Below are positions 39,726 to 48,372 of a DNA stretch of 64,000 nt, one piece after another. The position numbers and the translations under genes are program-made. Origin of the DNA: JAZKDW01 sp040387375 (GTDB lineage Bacteria; Pseudomonadota; Gammaproteobacteria; Burkholderiales; Burkholderiaceae_D); the NCBI GenBank assembly GCA_040387375.1, contig JAZKDW010000023.1, forward strand, positions 1 to 64,000, in the 5' to 3' direction. Every line of letters begins with the position of its first letter. Position 1 is the stretch's first letter. Under the pieces are notes generated by a model, which made no database searches, was not told the DNA's origin, and worked only from the letters and a program-made list of their open reading frames with translations.

Positions 39726-41129
39726 ATGGTCATGATCGCCGCGCCGGTACTGGATGCGCTGGCCGCGATCGTCGGCAGCAAGCATGTGATCGCGGGCAGC
39801 GATGAGCGCAGCCTGTCCTGCGGCGAGGACTGGCGCGGTCTGGTGCGCCGTCGCCCGGCGCTGTTGCTGCGGCCCGGATCGACGGCAGAAGTCTCGGCCG
39901 TCATGCGCGTCTTGCACGAGGCGCGCATAGCCGTCGTGCCGCAAGGCGGCAACACCGGCCTGTGCGGTGGCGCGGTGCCGGCGGAGGACGATAACGAAGT
40001 GGTGCTTTCCCTGTCCAGGATGCGCGGCATGCAGGCGGTGGAGCGCTCGGCCGGCTCGATCCTGGTCGAGGCCGGCTGTGTGCTGGCCACGGTGCAGGCG
40101 GCCGCGCTAGCCGCCGGACGGCTGTTTCCGCTGTCCCTTGCCGCCGAAGGCAGTTGCCAGATCGGCGGCAATATCGCCACCAATGCCGGTGGTGTCGCCG
40201 TGCTCCGTTATGGCACCATGCGCGAGCTGGTGCTGGGACTGGAAGTGGTGCTGGCAGACGGCACCGTGCTCGATTTTCTCAAGGGGCTGCGCAAGGACAA
40301 TACCGGCATCGACCTGAAGCAGCTTTTTATCGGCAGTGAAGGCGCGCTCGGCATCATCACGCGCGCGCGCCTGCGGCTGCATCCGCTACCGGTGCGCAGC
40401 CTGACCGTACTGGGGGCGGCGCCATCGGCTGCTGCCGTGGTGCAGGCGTATGCCGCGTTTTCCAGTCAGCTGGGCTCGCGGCTGTCGGCTTTCGAATTGA
40501 TCGACCGCGCCTGCATCGAGGCCGTGGCCGCCCACATACCCGGCGCGCGTGATCCGTTTGGCGCGCCGCATCCGTTTTATTTCCTGCTGGAGCTGGACGA
40601 TACGCTGGCTGGCGCCGATCTTGAAACCGCCGCCGAATCGACGCTCGCGGCATTGATGGAAGACGACGCGGTCAGCGACGCGGCGGTGGCGCAAAACGAA
40701 ACCCAGGCAGGCGCTTTCTGGGCGCTGCGGGAAAACGTGTCGGAGGCCTTGCGCGGCGCCGGGCGCCTGCTCAAGTACGATATCTCGATACCGGATATTC
40801 CCGCTTTCCTCGACGCCGTCACGGCCGATATATTGACGGCGTTTCCGGCGGTGCGGCCTTTTGTGTTCGGCCATATCGGCGATGGCAACCTGCATCTGAA
40901 CATGAGCCTGGCGGCGCCGGATGCCGCGCTGGAAGCGGCGCTGACCGAACGGGTCTACGACCTGGTCGACGCCCATGCCGGCAGCTTCAGCGCCGAACAC
41001 GGCGTCGGCCAGTTCAAGGTGGCGGAAATGGCGCGCTACAAGCCGGCCGCCGAGCTCGCGTTGATGCGCAGCCTGAAGACGGTGTTCGATCCGCGTGGTT
41101 TGCTCAACCCGGGCAAGCTGCTTCCCTGA
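39726..41129 (+). CDS. FAD-linked 2-hydroxyacid dehydrogenase (D-2-hydroxyglutarate dehydrogenase-like)
   Basis: 467 residues from ATG 39726 (ATG 39732 also possible). The PCMH-type FAD domain has 'VVPQGGNTGLCGGAVP' and 'GSCQIGGNIATNAGG'. The C-terminal domain has 'VFGHIGDGNLHLN' and 'FSAEHGVGQFK', the pattern of GlcD, D-lactate and D-2-hydroxyglutarate dehydrogenases. It oxidises a D-2-hydroxyacid to the 2-oxoacid with an unknown electron acceptor, possibly ETF. D-2-hydroxyglutarate is an attractive candidate because the neighbouring dehydrogenase also yields 2-oxoglutarate, but this is inference. Confidence 0.88.
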   Translation: MVMIAAPVLDALAAIVGSKHVIAGSDERSLSCGEDWRGLVRRRPALLLRPGSTAEVSAVMRVLHEARIAVVPQGGNTGLCGGAVPAEDDNEVVLSLSRMRGMQAVERSAGSILVEAGCVLATVQAAALAAGRLFPLSLAAEGSCQIGGNIATNAGGVAVLRYGTMRELVLGLEVVLADGTVLDFLKGLRKDNTGIDLKQLFIGSEGALGIITRARLRLHPLPVRSLTVLGAAPSAAAVVQAYAAFSSQLGSRLSAFELIDRACIEAVAAHIPGARDPFGAPHPFYFLLELDDTLAGADLETAAESTLAALMEDDAVSDAAVAQNETQAGAFWALRENVSEALRGAGRLLKYDISIPDIPAFLDAVTADILTAFPAVRPFVFGHIGDGNLHLNMSLAAPDAALEAALTERVYDLVDAHAGSFSAEHGVGQFKVAEMARYKPAAELALMRSLKTVFDPRGLLNPGKLLP

Positions 41130-41152
41130 CGTTCTTTTTAGGCACAATCATC

Positions 41153-42583
41153 ATGAAACAGAATTACATCAACGGCGAGTGGCTCGACGGCGCTTCCGCC
41201 AGCGCCAACATCAACCCTTCCAACACCGCCGACATCATCGGCCATTATGCGCAAGCCGATGTGCGGCAGGCCGAGCTGGCGATTGCCGCCGCCGCCGCTG
41301 CCGCGCCGGCCTGGGGCTTGTCGAATACGCAGATGCGCGCCGACGCGCTGGACCGGATCGGCACCGAAATCCTGGCCCGCCGCGAAGAGCTGGGCGCCTT
41401 GCTGTCGCGTGAAGAAGGCAAGACCCTGCCCGAAGGCATGGGCGAAGCCACCCGTGCCGGACAGATCTTCAAGTTCTTTGCCCAGGAATGCCTGCGCCTG
41501 CGCGGCGACAAGCTGGCCTCGGTGCGCCCCGGCATCGATGTTGAAATCACGCGCGAGCCGATCGGTGTGGTGGGCATCATCGCGCCATGGAATTTCCCGA
41601 TCGCGATCCCGTCCTGGAAAATCGCGCCGGCACTGGCCTACGGCAATTGTGTGGTGATCAAGCCGGCCGAACTGGTGCCGGCCAGCGCCTGGGCGCTGGC
41701 CGAGATCATCAGCCGCGCCGGCCTGCCGGCGGGCGTGTTCAATCTGGTGATGGGACGCGGCAGCGTGGTCGGCCAGGCCCTGCTGAATGACCGCCGCGTC
41801 GACGGCATCAGCTTCACCGGTTCGGTCGCCACCGGCGCCAGGGTCGCGCAGGCGGCAATCGGGCGTCTGGCCAAGGTGCAGCTTGAAATGGGCGGCAAGA
41901 ATCCGCTGATCATTCTCAACGATGCCGACCTGGCGACCGCGGTCAATTGTGCGGTGCAGGGTTCGTTTTACTCGACCGGCCAGCGCTGCACCGCATCGAG
42001 CCGCATCATTGTCGAGAAGGATATCTATCCGGCATTCGTCGCCGCGGTGAAGGAAAAGCTCGCCACGCTTTCGGTCGGCGATGCATTGAAGGCCGGCACC
42101 GACATCGGCCCGGTGGTCGATGCCAGCCAGCTGGAACAGGACCTGGATTACATCCGCATCGGCCGCGAAGAAGGGGCGACGCTGGCGTTCGGCGGCGAGC
42201 GTGTGTCGTGCGACACCGAAGGGTTTTACCTGCGCCCGGCGCTGTTCACCGATTGCAGCAACGACATGCGCATCAGCCGCGAGGAAATCTTCGGGCCGGT
42301 GGCGAGCGTGATTGCGGCCGACAGCTACGAACATGCGCTGGCGCTGGCCAACGACACCGAGTTCGGCCTGTCGGGCGGGATCTGCACGACGTCGCTGAAG
42401 TACGCGACACATTACAAGCGGCATGCGCAGGTCGGCATGGTGATGGTCAACGTGCCGACCGCGGGGGTCGATTACCACGTGCCGTTTGGCGGCAGCAAGG
42501 GGTCGAGCTACGGCGCGCGGGAACAGGGCACGTATGCGGCCGAGTTTTTCACCACGGTCAAGACCGCTTATTGCGGCCTTTGA
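41153..42583 (+). CDS. aldehyde dehydrogenase, 2-oxoglutarate-semialdehyde dehydrogenase-like
   Basis: 476 residues. Catalytic Cys in 'YSTGQRCTASSR' and Glu in 'VQLEMGGKNPL'; the NAD site is in 'GVVGIIAPWNFPIAIPSWK'. The C-terminal 'AGVDYHVPFGGSKGSSYG' followed by 'REQGTYAAEFFT' is a hallmark I associate with alpha-ketoglutaric-semialdehyde dehydrogenases; the broad family also contains succinate- and glutarate-semialdehyde enzymes. It is the last gene of the island, 23 bases after the FAD-linked enzyme, and is convergent with the polysaccharide operon. Confidence 0.9.
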   Translation: MKQNYINGEWLDGASASANINPSNTADIIGHYAQADVRQAELAIAAAAAAAPAWGLSNTQMRADALDRIGTEILARREELGALLSREEGKTLPEGMGEATRAGQIFKFFAQECLRLRGDKLASVRPGIDVEITREPIGVVGIIAPWNFPIAIPSWKIAPALAYGNCVVIKPAELVPASAWALAEIISRAGLPAGVFNLVMGRGSVVGQALLNDRRVDGISFTGSVATGARVAQAAIGRLAKVQLEMGGKNPLIILNDADLATAVNCAVQGSFYSTGQRCTASSRIIVEKDIYPAFVAAVKEKLATLSVGDALKAGTDIGPVVDASQLEQDLDYIRIGREEGATLAFGGERVSCDTEGFYLRPALFTDCSNDMRISREEIFGPVASVIAADSYEHALALANDTEFGLSGGICTTSLKYATHYKRHAQVGMVMVNVPTAGVDYHVPFGGSKGSSYGAREQGTYAAEFFTTVKTAYCGL

Positions 42584-42613
42584 GATCCGTGCATGAACGT
42601 TTGACGGCCCGTT

Positions 42614-43795
42614 CTATTCCGGCACGGCGGTCCAGCCTGGGCGGCGGCCGCTGGCCGGAGTTTTCGCGGCCAGCAATTCCTGATAAAGATCGATGTAACC
42701 GGCCGCCATCCGCTCCGCGGTGAAAATTTTCCAGTAACGCTGCTGCGCGCGTTGTCCCATGCCAGCCGCCACCGCCGGATGGTCCCACAGGAAACGCATC
42801 GCGTCACGAAAGGCCAGCGGGTCGCTGCGCGGCACCACCAGACCGGTTTCGCCGTCGACGTTAACGTAGCTGGTGCCGGTGCCGATTTCGCTCGAGATCA
42901 TCGGCTTGCCGTACATTGCGCCCTCGAGCAGCGACACCCCGAAAGCCTCCGATCGCAGATGCGAGGGAAAGGCGACCGCGTAACAAAGCGTGAGCAGCGC
43001 TGCCTTGTCTTCGTCATTCACCGTGCCGAGGAAATGGATGTTTTTCAACTGCAGCCGCTGTGCATGTTTTTTCAGCTCGTCCTCGACCGGGCCGGAGCCG
43101 ACGATCACGATCGGGTAACCGGTGCCCTGCACGGCGTCGAGCAGGATATGCAAGCCCTTGTAATAGCGGATCATGCCGACAAACAGGAAAAAACGTTCTC
43201 TGATCCTGGCACGCCAGGCTGCCACCAGATCGGGCGCCGGTACGGGGTAGCTCGACTTGTCCAGACCGATGGGGATGACGGCAGTCTTGTCGCGATAGCG
43301 ATCGAGTACGGCACTGGTCGACAGATAATTGGGCGAGGTCGCAACGATCCGGTCCATGCTGCCAAGGAAACGATGCATCAGCGGACGATAGGCTTTGAGC
43401 AGCAATTTCTGGCGCAGGATATCGGAGTGGTAAGTCACCACTGTGGGTTTTTTCAGGCGGGTGGCAAAATGCGCCAGATCCATGAAAGGCCACGGAAAAT
43501 GGTAATGCACGATATCGGCCTCGCCAGCCAGCGCCGCAAAACGGCGTATCGAAGATAGCGAGAAACCGGTCGACGCGATCTGGAAATCCATGCGCGCTCG
43601 GTGCGCGAGATGGTTATCCACCATGAGGGTTTTTTCGCTGGCATCGCCGCTGAGCGACAGCACTTCCACCTCCAGGCCACGCTGCACCGCGCCGCGCGCA
43701 AGCTGAAAGATGACTTGCTCGATGCCGCCGTAGGAGTCCGGAAAATAGGTCTTGTAAAAATGCAGTATTTTCAAGTCAGGCACCGTGCCAGGCAT
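42614..43795 (-). CDS. GT4-family glycosyltransferase
   Basis: 393 residues from ATG 43795; GTG 43783 is an alternative. A GT-B enzyme: N-terminal acceptor domain 'YKTYFPDSYGGIEQVIFQLA' and C-terminal donor domain with the E-x7-E motif in 'EAFGVSLLEGAMYGKPM'. WbpY/WbpZ-like D-rhamnosyl- or mannosyltransferases look alike, fitting a GDP-sugar pathway. It is the last gene of the operon and overlaps the acyltransferase gene by 20 bases. The stop lies 30 bases from the convergent aldehyde dehydrogenase gene. Confidence 0.9.
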   Translation of the reverse strand: MPGTVPDLKILHFYKTYFPDSYGGIEQVIFQLARGAVQRGLEVEVLSLSGDASEKTLMVDNHLAHRARMDFQIASTGFSLSSIRRFAALAGEADIVHYHFPWPFMDLAHFATRLKKPTVVTYHSDILRQKLLLKAYRPLMHRFLGSMDRIVATSPNYLSTSAVLDRYRDKTAVIPIGLDKSSYPVPAPDLVAAWRARIRERFFLFVGMIRYYKGLHILLDAVQGTGYPIVIVGSGPVEDELKKHAQRLQLKNIHFLGTVNDEDKAALLTLCYAVAFPSHLRSEAFGVSLLEGAMYGKPMISSEIGTGTSYVNVDGETGLVVPRSDPLAFRDAMRFLWDHPAVAAGMGQRAQQRYWKIFTAERMAAGYIDLYQELLAAKTPASGRRPGWTAVPE

Positions 43796-44426
43796 CGCGG
43801 GCCGGGGAGTCGAGCAGCCTGGCCGGCACACCGACATACGTGCCGCGCAGCCTGATCGAGTTGATGACCACGCCGCCCGCACCGATCGTGATGTGATCGG
43901 CCAGCACGACGCTATCGATGACGGTGGCGCCGGCGCCGAGCAACACGTAGTCGCCCAGCCTGCTGCGGCCGGCCGCGGCCGCATTGATGGACACATGGAC
44001 ATAGTCGCCGAGCACACAGTCATGTTCGACCACCGCCGCGGTATTGATGATGCCTGCCGTCCCCACCCTGGCCATGGGCCCCACATGGGCATGGTGTCCG
44101 ACAAAACTTCCCGCATCCAGCACGGCGCCGCGGCCGATGGTGGCGGTGGGCGAGATCAGGGTGGCGAGCGGCCATTGCGCCTGCCGCGCCTTTATTACCT
44201 GCGCCTGCCGCCGGTAGTTATCGCCGGCGGCAGGCAGGCACATCCAGTCGTCAGGCAGTGGCTGGCTGAAGTCACGCTGCACGGCAAAGCCGAGAAATTC
44301 CTCTCCAGGATCTGCATTGTCATCAATGAACAGCAGGGACTCGACGCCAGCGGCGAGCGCGACATCGGCCACACTGCGCGCGTGCCCGCCACATCCGAGA
44401 ATCAGCAAACCCTTGCAGATGCTCAT
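43776..44426 (-). CDS. sugar N-acyltransferase, PglD/PerB family
   Basis: 216 residues. The N-terminal nucleotide-sugar domain starts 'LLILGCGGHARSVADVALAA'. A left-handed beta-helix of hexapeptide repeats follows ('LISPTATIGRGAVLDAGSFV', 'VVEHDCVLGDYVHV'), with the catalytic His in 'VEHDC'. These trimeric enzymes acylate a 4-amino group on a nucleotide-linked sugar. With the perosamine-synthase-like gene in the same operon, GDP-perosamine 4-N-acetylation (PerB role) is the most likely reaction. The start overlaps the upstream gene by four bases. Confidence 0.9.
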   Translation of the reverse strand: MSICKGLLILGCGGHARSVADVALAAGVESLLFIDDNADPGEEFLGFAVQRDFSQPLPDDWMCLPAAGDNYRRQAQVIKARQAQWPLATLISPTATIGRGAVLDAGSFVGHHAHVGPMARVGTAGIINTAAVVEHDCVLGDYVHVSINAAAAGRSRLGDYVLLGAGATVIDSVVLADHITIGAGGVVINSIRLRGTYVGVPARLLDSPARDAWHGA

Positions 44427-46078
44427 CGATTCATTTCCTCTTCTGCGATTTCCTGCGATTTTGAAATACGATCAAGAATCGCCACGGTGTCGTCTACCAC
44501 GTGGCGCCAGGTGCGCTGTGCCAGCAGTTGGTAGAACTGCGTCTGCTGCTCCAGCAGCACGCGCTGGTTCTGCAATCCCCATTCAATCCGCTGCGCCATG
44601 TCTTTCCAGTCATATGGATCGAACAGCATCATTTCCTGCAGGGCCGCACTGGTGATGATTTCCTCGGTGACCGCAAGGCGGGCCATCACCGCCGGCGTGC
44701 CGACCGACAAGGCTTCGGTGAAGGTGAATGGACATCCGCCCTCGCTCAGGCTCGGATTCACCGCCAGGTCCGCCAGCCGGTAGCAGGCGGCGAGTTCCTG
44801 CAGTGACAGACGGGTCAGGAACAGGACATCGTTTTCCAGGCAGTGCTCGGCAATGAAGATGGCAATCTCCGGCATGACATTCGGGTCGCCGGTCAGCACC
44901 AGCTTGTGTGTCACGTAGCGCCGCTTCAGCAGATAGTCGTATGCCCTCAGCAGGGAGAGCAGGTTCTTGTTGGGGCGGAACTGGCTTGCATAAAACAGGA
45001 AACGCACATCATCGCTGCCGAAGATGGGCGCGTACTGATTGTTGACGGCCTTGCGCAGCGCGGTCCTGAAAAAATTCCGGCACAGCGCATCGGTAGCCGC
45101 CTCATTGTCCGGAAGGCCGGACACGACTATTGTCTCGTCGAGGCGGTTGGCGCCGTGCGGAATGACGGATATCGATGCCGGGTCGGTTTGATAACGTTCG
45201 ACCAGCATCCGCCATTTGGCGTCCTGGCTGTAGGTCACGAAGTGCTGGCCGCCATCGATCGCTTTTTCGACCTGCCTGAAATTGTCAAGGAACCGGTTGC
45301 CGCCCGCCTGCGCAAAACCCACGGGGAAGTTCGCCAGCACCACATCCGGCACGCACATCAGCCGCGGTGCTGTTATATCATTGAAGTGCGGCCAGAACGC
45401 TGTCGGGCTGTACCAGGCGGCGACATCGTTGCGATCCTCGATCAGCGCGCGCATCAGGGCAACTTCGGTTTCTTCCATCGCGCGATACAGTCTGGTGGCA
45501 AAACCGTCGTGCTTGGGCTGCGAGGCCAGGACGCTGGCGCGGGCACGGAATTTCTGAATCAACGGATATTTTTCCAGCGCAGAATTGGTCCTTCTGGAGA
45601 GCGACAGTCCAAGGGTGAACGGCGCTGCCACCAATTTTGCGATAAAGCCGATGACGATAAAACAGGACAGTACGATCAGCAGGATTGTCATCAGCAAACT
45701 GCTGCGTGTACTGACCAGGATTTTCTCGGTGCGGCTTCGGATCGCCGTGACTATCCTGGCACATTTTTTCAGCAGGCCGTGCAGCCGGCCTCCGCGCCGC
45801 GGCTTGTCCCTGAACGCGAGGTAGCGTTGATACACGCTGAGCAGCAGGGGTTTTCTGCGGGGGGCGATCAGTTCAAAACTGCCGTCACGGATATCGGATT
45901 CCGCCAGCAGCTGAATCAGGTTTTCCCGCATCCAGCTCGGGCAGGCAAGGACAAAACGCAGGTCGCCACGCTCCTGGCTGCTTTTGAGAAATTGACCGAG
46001 ATGGCGGCCGAGTCCCTCCGCGCGCAGATCGACGGTTGGCGGATAGGCGAGGTAGATACCGTATATTTTCACAGGCAT
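44423..46078 (-). CDS. glycosyltransferase with internal hydrophobic segment
   Basis: 551 residues. The C-terminal half is a GT-B donor domain ('YASQFRPNKNLLSLLRAYDY', 'LADLAVNPSLSEGGCPFTFT' then 'EALSVGTPAVMA'). The N-terminal acceptor domain is interrupted at about residues 100-165 by a basic stretch and a long hydrophobic run ('MTILLIVLSCFIVIGFIAKL'), which may dip into or cross the inner membrane. Such an insertion is unusual for GT4 enzymes. It overlaps the 767-residue gene by ten bases and the acyltransferase gene by four. Confidence 0.85.
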   Translation of the reverse strand: MPVKIYGIYLAYPPTVDLRAEGLGRHLGQFLKSSQERGDLRFVLACPSWMRENLIQLLAESDIRDGSFELIAPRRKPLLLSVYQRYLAFRDKPRRGGRLHGLLKKCARIVTAIRSRTEKILVSTRSSLLMTILLIVLSCFIVIGFIAKLVAAPFTLGLSLSRRTNSALEKYPLIQKFRARASVLASQPKHDGFATRLYRAMEETEVALMRALIEDRNDVAAWYSPTAFWPHFNDITAPRLMCVPDVVLANFPVGFAQAGGNRFLDNFRQVEKAIDGGQHFVTYSQDAKWRMLVERYQTDPASISVIPHGANRLDETIVVSGLPDNEAATDALCRNFFRTALRKAVNNQYAPIFGSDDVRFLFYASQFRPNKNLLSLLRAYDYLLKRRYVTHKLVLTGDPNVMPEIAIFIAEHCLENDVLFLTRLSLQELAACYRLADLAVNPSLSEGGCPFTFTEALSVGTPAVMARLAVTEEIITSAALQEMMLFDPYDWKDMAQRIEWGLQNQRVLLEQQTQFYQLLAQRTWRHVVDDTVAILDRISKSQEIAEEEMNR

Positions 46079-48372
46079 TCCTGCACCGCCTTCCAGTAGG
46101 CGCCGGCCAGCCGTTCGACCGACTGGCTGGCCATGCGTTCAGCAGAGGGCAGGGTGCGGCGGCGCGCAGCCGATTCGGTTTCCATGCGTTTGATCTGGCG
46201 CGCCATGTGCTCCGGATCATGGGGATCCATCCAGGCCATGTTCAGACCGAACTGCGCATCGATTTCACGCATGGCCGGGTAATCGCTGGACAGCGACGGC
46301 ACCCCGAGGCAGGCTGATTCGACCACGGAAAACGTACCGTTATCGATGCGGCCCGCATGCAACAGGAATTCGCTGCCGGCAAGCTGCGCCTGGTAAGCGT
46401 TGTCGGGGAGTTCTCCCAGGATTTTCAACTGGCGTTTCAGCGCCGGACTCGTGGCGATGATTTCCCGCAGGGACTTGAGATGCGGCAAATCGCTTTTAAG
46501 CAGATTGCTGGTGTCCACGCCGGTGATGCGGCATTCAAGCTGCGCATCGTGCGCGTCGTAATAGGCACGCATGGCCCTGAAGGCATTTTCATGATTTTTG
46601 TGCGGCGCGAGGTTGGTCGTCCATAAAAAGTAGCGCTGCGGTTTCCTGCTCTTCCGATCCGCCGGATGAGCAGGCGTGGCGGGTGCGGAAAACGACGGCG
46701 CGAGCATGGGAACCTGGATAATCCGGCGTTCGGGCAGGCCCGCAAACTGGATGGCATCCTTGCGCGTGAAGTCGGTGGTGACAAACACGCGTTGCGCGGC
46801 ATGGGCCGCACGGATGAATCGCTGATTGAGAACTTGCGGCAGCAGATTTTCGTAACGCTGCAGATAGTCGTACACCATCAGCGCGTAAGGACGCAGTGGC
46901 AGCAGCGCATGCTCCAGCCGATCCGACACGATGACCCACAAGTCGCAATCCATGAATTGCCGGATGCCGTCATCCGGCACCTGGTAATGGGCCGACTCCA
47001 TGGGCCGCTCCAGGCCGGCGTAGGCCATGGCCCGCTGTGCTTCCTCGCGGCCAATGATCCGCCATTTGTAGGGGCGCCGCTTGATCGACGGCGGCAGATC
47101 GTCGAAAGCATTGTCGCGATAGCAGTCAGGATCATCGAGGTGTGCCAGTACGACTTCGGCTTCCTGCCCTGCCTGCCGGCTACCGCTTTCAATTGCCAGT
47201 GCCAGTAATTTTGCCCCGCGCAGGCTGCCACCCCGATAGCCGACCGGCACGATGACGGCAATGCGGGACTTGCGCGGAACGCCTGTCGGAGGAGCGAACG
47301 CTTTTTTCTGCAGGCTGCCGAGTATGCGCTGGAAACCGGCGCGCCAGGCAGCCGCGCAGTTTTCCGGTTTCATCGGCTCCAGCAGGCACATCTGGCTGCC
47401 GCGTATGTCGGCGACCAGCGTGCGGTCGTCACCCAGGATGCGCACGATCTTCCGCCGTGCCTCGCCCAGCGTCTTGCAGCGCCCGGGCAGCTCGCTGCCA
47501 CCCAGCAGATCGAGCATGCCGCCGGCCATGTAGACCAGGGGCATGCCGGCGCGTATCGCTTCGAAAGGATGGTAATGAATATGATTGGGATCGGTGCCGT
47601 GATAGAACATCACGCGCATTTCCCGCATGTTGCGTTCGTGGATTTCACGCGGCACGTAACCAAGGACGCTGGCATCGTTGACCCGGATCGGCTGAGCGCC
47701 GCCAATCAGGTATCCCAGGCCGGAGAATGTTTGCTTGAAGGTACGGTAGATCGCCTGGTAGTACGGTGATGTTTCTATCCGTGGGCAGACAAAAAAGATC
47801 CGCCTGTCGCCGCCGTGCCATGCATCCGGATCCACGTCTCCTTCGAGTCCCACCGGGAGAAAACAATCGCGCTTGCGGAACAGGGCGCCTTCTTCATTTT
47901 TCAGGTGCTCGTATCCGGCGCCGAACCAGAACCTGGCTTCCAGGCGCCGCAATTTTTCGATGTACGCCGCACCCAGTTCATCGCCCAGTATCCCGGTATA
48001 GGAATGCCCTTTTGCGAGTCCGAAAACCCGCATGACGATCGCGCCCTCGAAATGCCGGACGCAGGATTCGATCTGCTTCGGGAAAAAGCCGATGATGGCG
48101 ACATCGAAGTATTGATTGGCAATGCGCCAGGCATCTTCGCCGGGCGTGTCATACCAGTTCTGGCGATTGAGAACCTGCAGATCGGCCGCTGGCAGGGTGA
48201 GTGTCTGGTCCAGTGTCTCGTCCACGCTGGCGGAGAGATTGCCTTCATCGTATGGGAAATTTTTCGGACAAAATATTTCATTGATGCCCAGCGCGCGCAA
48301 CTGGCGAACTTCAAACCGGCGCAGGGTGGTGTGATTGAGCAGCCACAGGACACGGACATTTTTTTTCATCAT
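46069..48372 (-). CDS. large two-domain glycosyltransferase
   Basis: 767 residues. The N-terminal half (about 1-370) looks like a degenerate GT-B unit ('YHPFEAIRAGMPLVYMAGGM' near residue 290). The C-terminal half (about 385-767) is a GT4-type unit ('YFLWTTNLAPHKNHENAFRA', 'FSVVESACLGVPSLSS'). Two GT units in one chain suggest a bifunctional polymerase, as in dual-domain O-antigen mannosyltransferases, although the first domain lacks a clear E-x7-E. The ATG overlaps the wzt stop by four bases (ATGATGA). It is probably cytosolic and associated with the inner membrane. Confidence 0.85.
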   Translation of the reverse strand: MMKKNVRVLWLLNHTTLRRFEVRQLRALGINEIFCPKNFPYDEGNLSASVDETLDQTLTLPAADLQVLNRQNWYDTPGEDAWRIANQYFDVAIIGFFPKQIESCVRHFEGAIVMRVFGLAKGHSYTGILGDELGAAYIEKLRRLEARFWFGAGYEHLKNEEGALFRKRDCFLPVGLEGDVDPDAWHGGDRRIFFVCPRIETSPYYQAIYRTFKQTFSGLGYLIGGAQPIRVNDASVLGYVPREIHERNMREMRVMFYHGTDPNHIHYHPFEAIRAGMPLVYMAGGMLDLLGGSELPGRCKTLGEARRKIVRILGDDRTLVADIRGSQMCLLEPMKPENCAAAWRAGFQRILGSLQKKAFAPPTGVPRKSRIAVIVPVGYRGGSLRGAKLLALAIESGSRQAGQEAEVVLAHLDDPDCYRDNAFDDLPPSIKRRPYKWRIIGREEAQRAMAYAGLERPMESAHYQVPDDGIRQFMDCDLWVIVSDRLEHALLPLRPYALMVYDYLQRYENLLPQVLNQRFIRAAHAAQRVFVTTDFTRKDAIQFAGLPERRIIQVPMLAPSFSAPATPAHPADRKSRKPQRYFLWTTNLAPHKNHENAFRAMRAYYDAHDAQLECRITGVDTSNLLKSDLPHLKSLREIIATSPALKRQLKILGELPDNAYQAQLAGSEFLLHAGRIDNGTFSVVESACLGVPSLSSDYPAMREIDAQFGLNMAWMDPHDPEHMARQIKRMETESAARRRTLPSAERMASQSVERLAGAYWKAVQECL

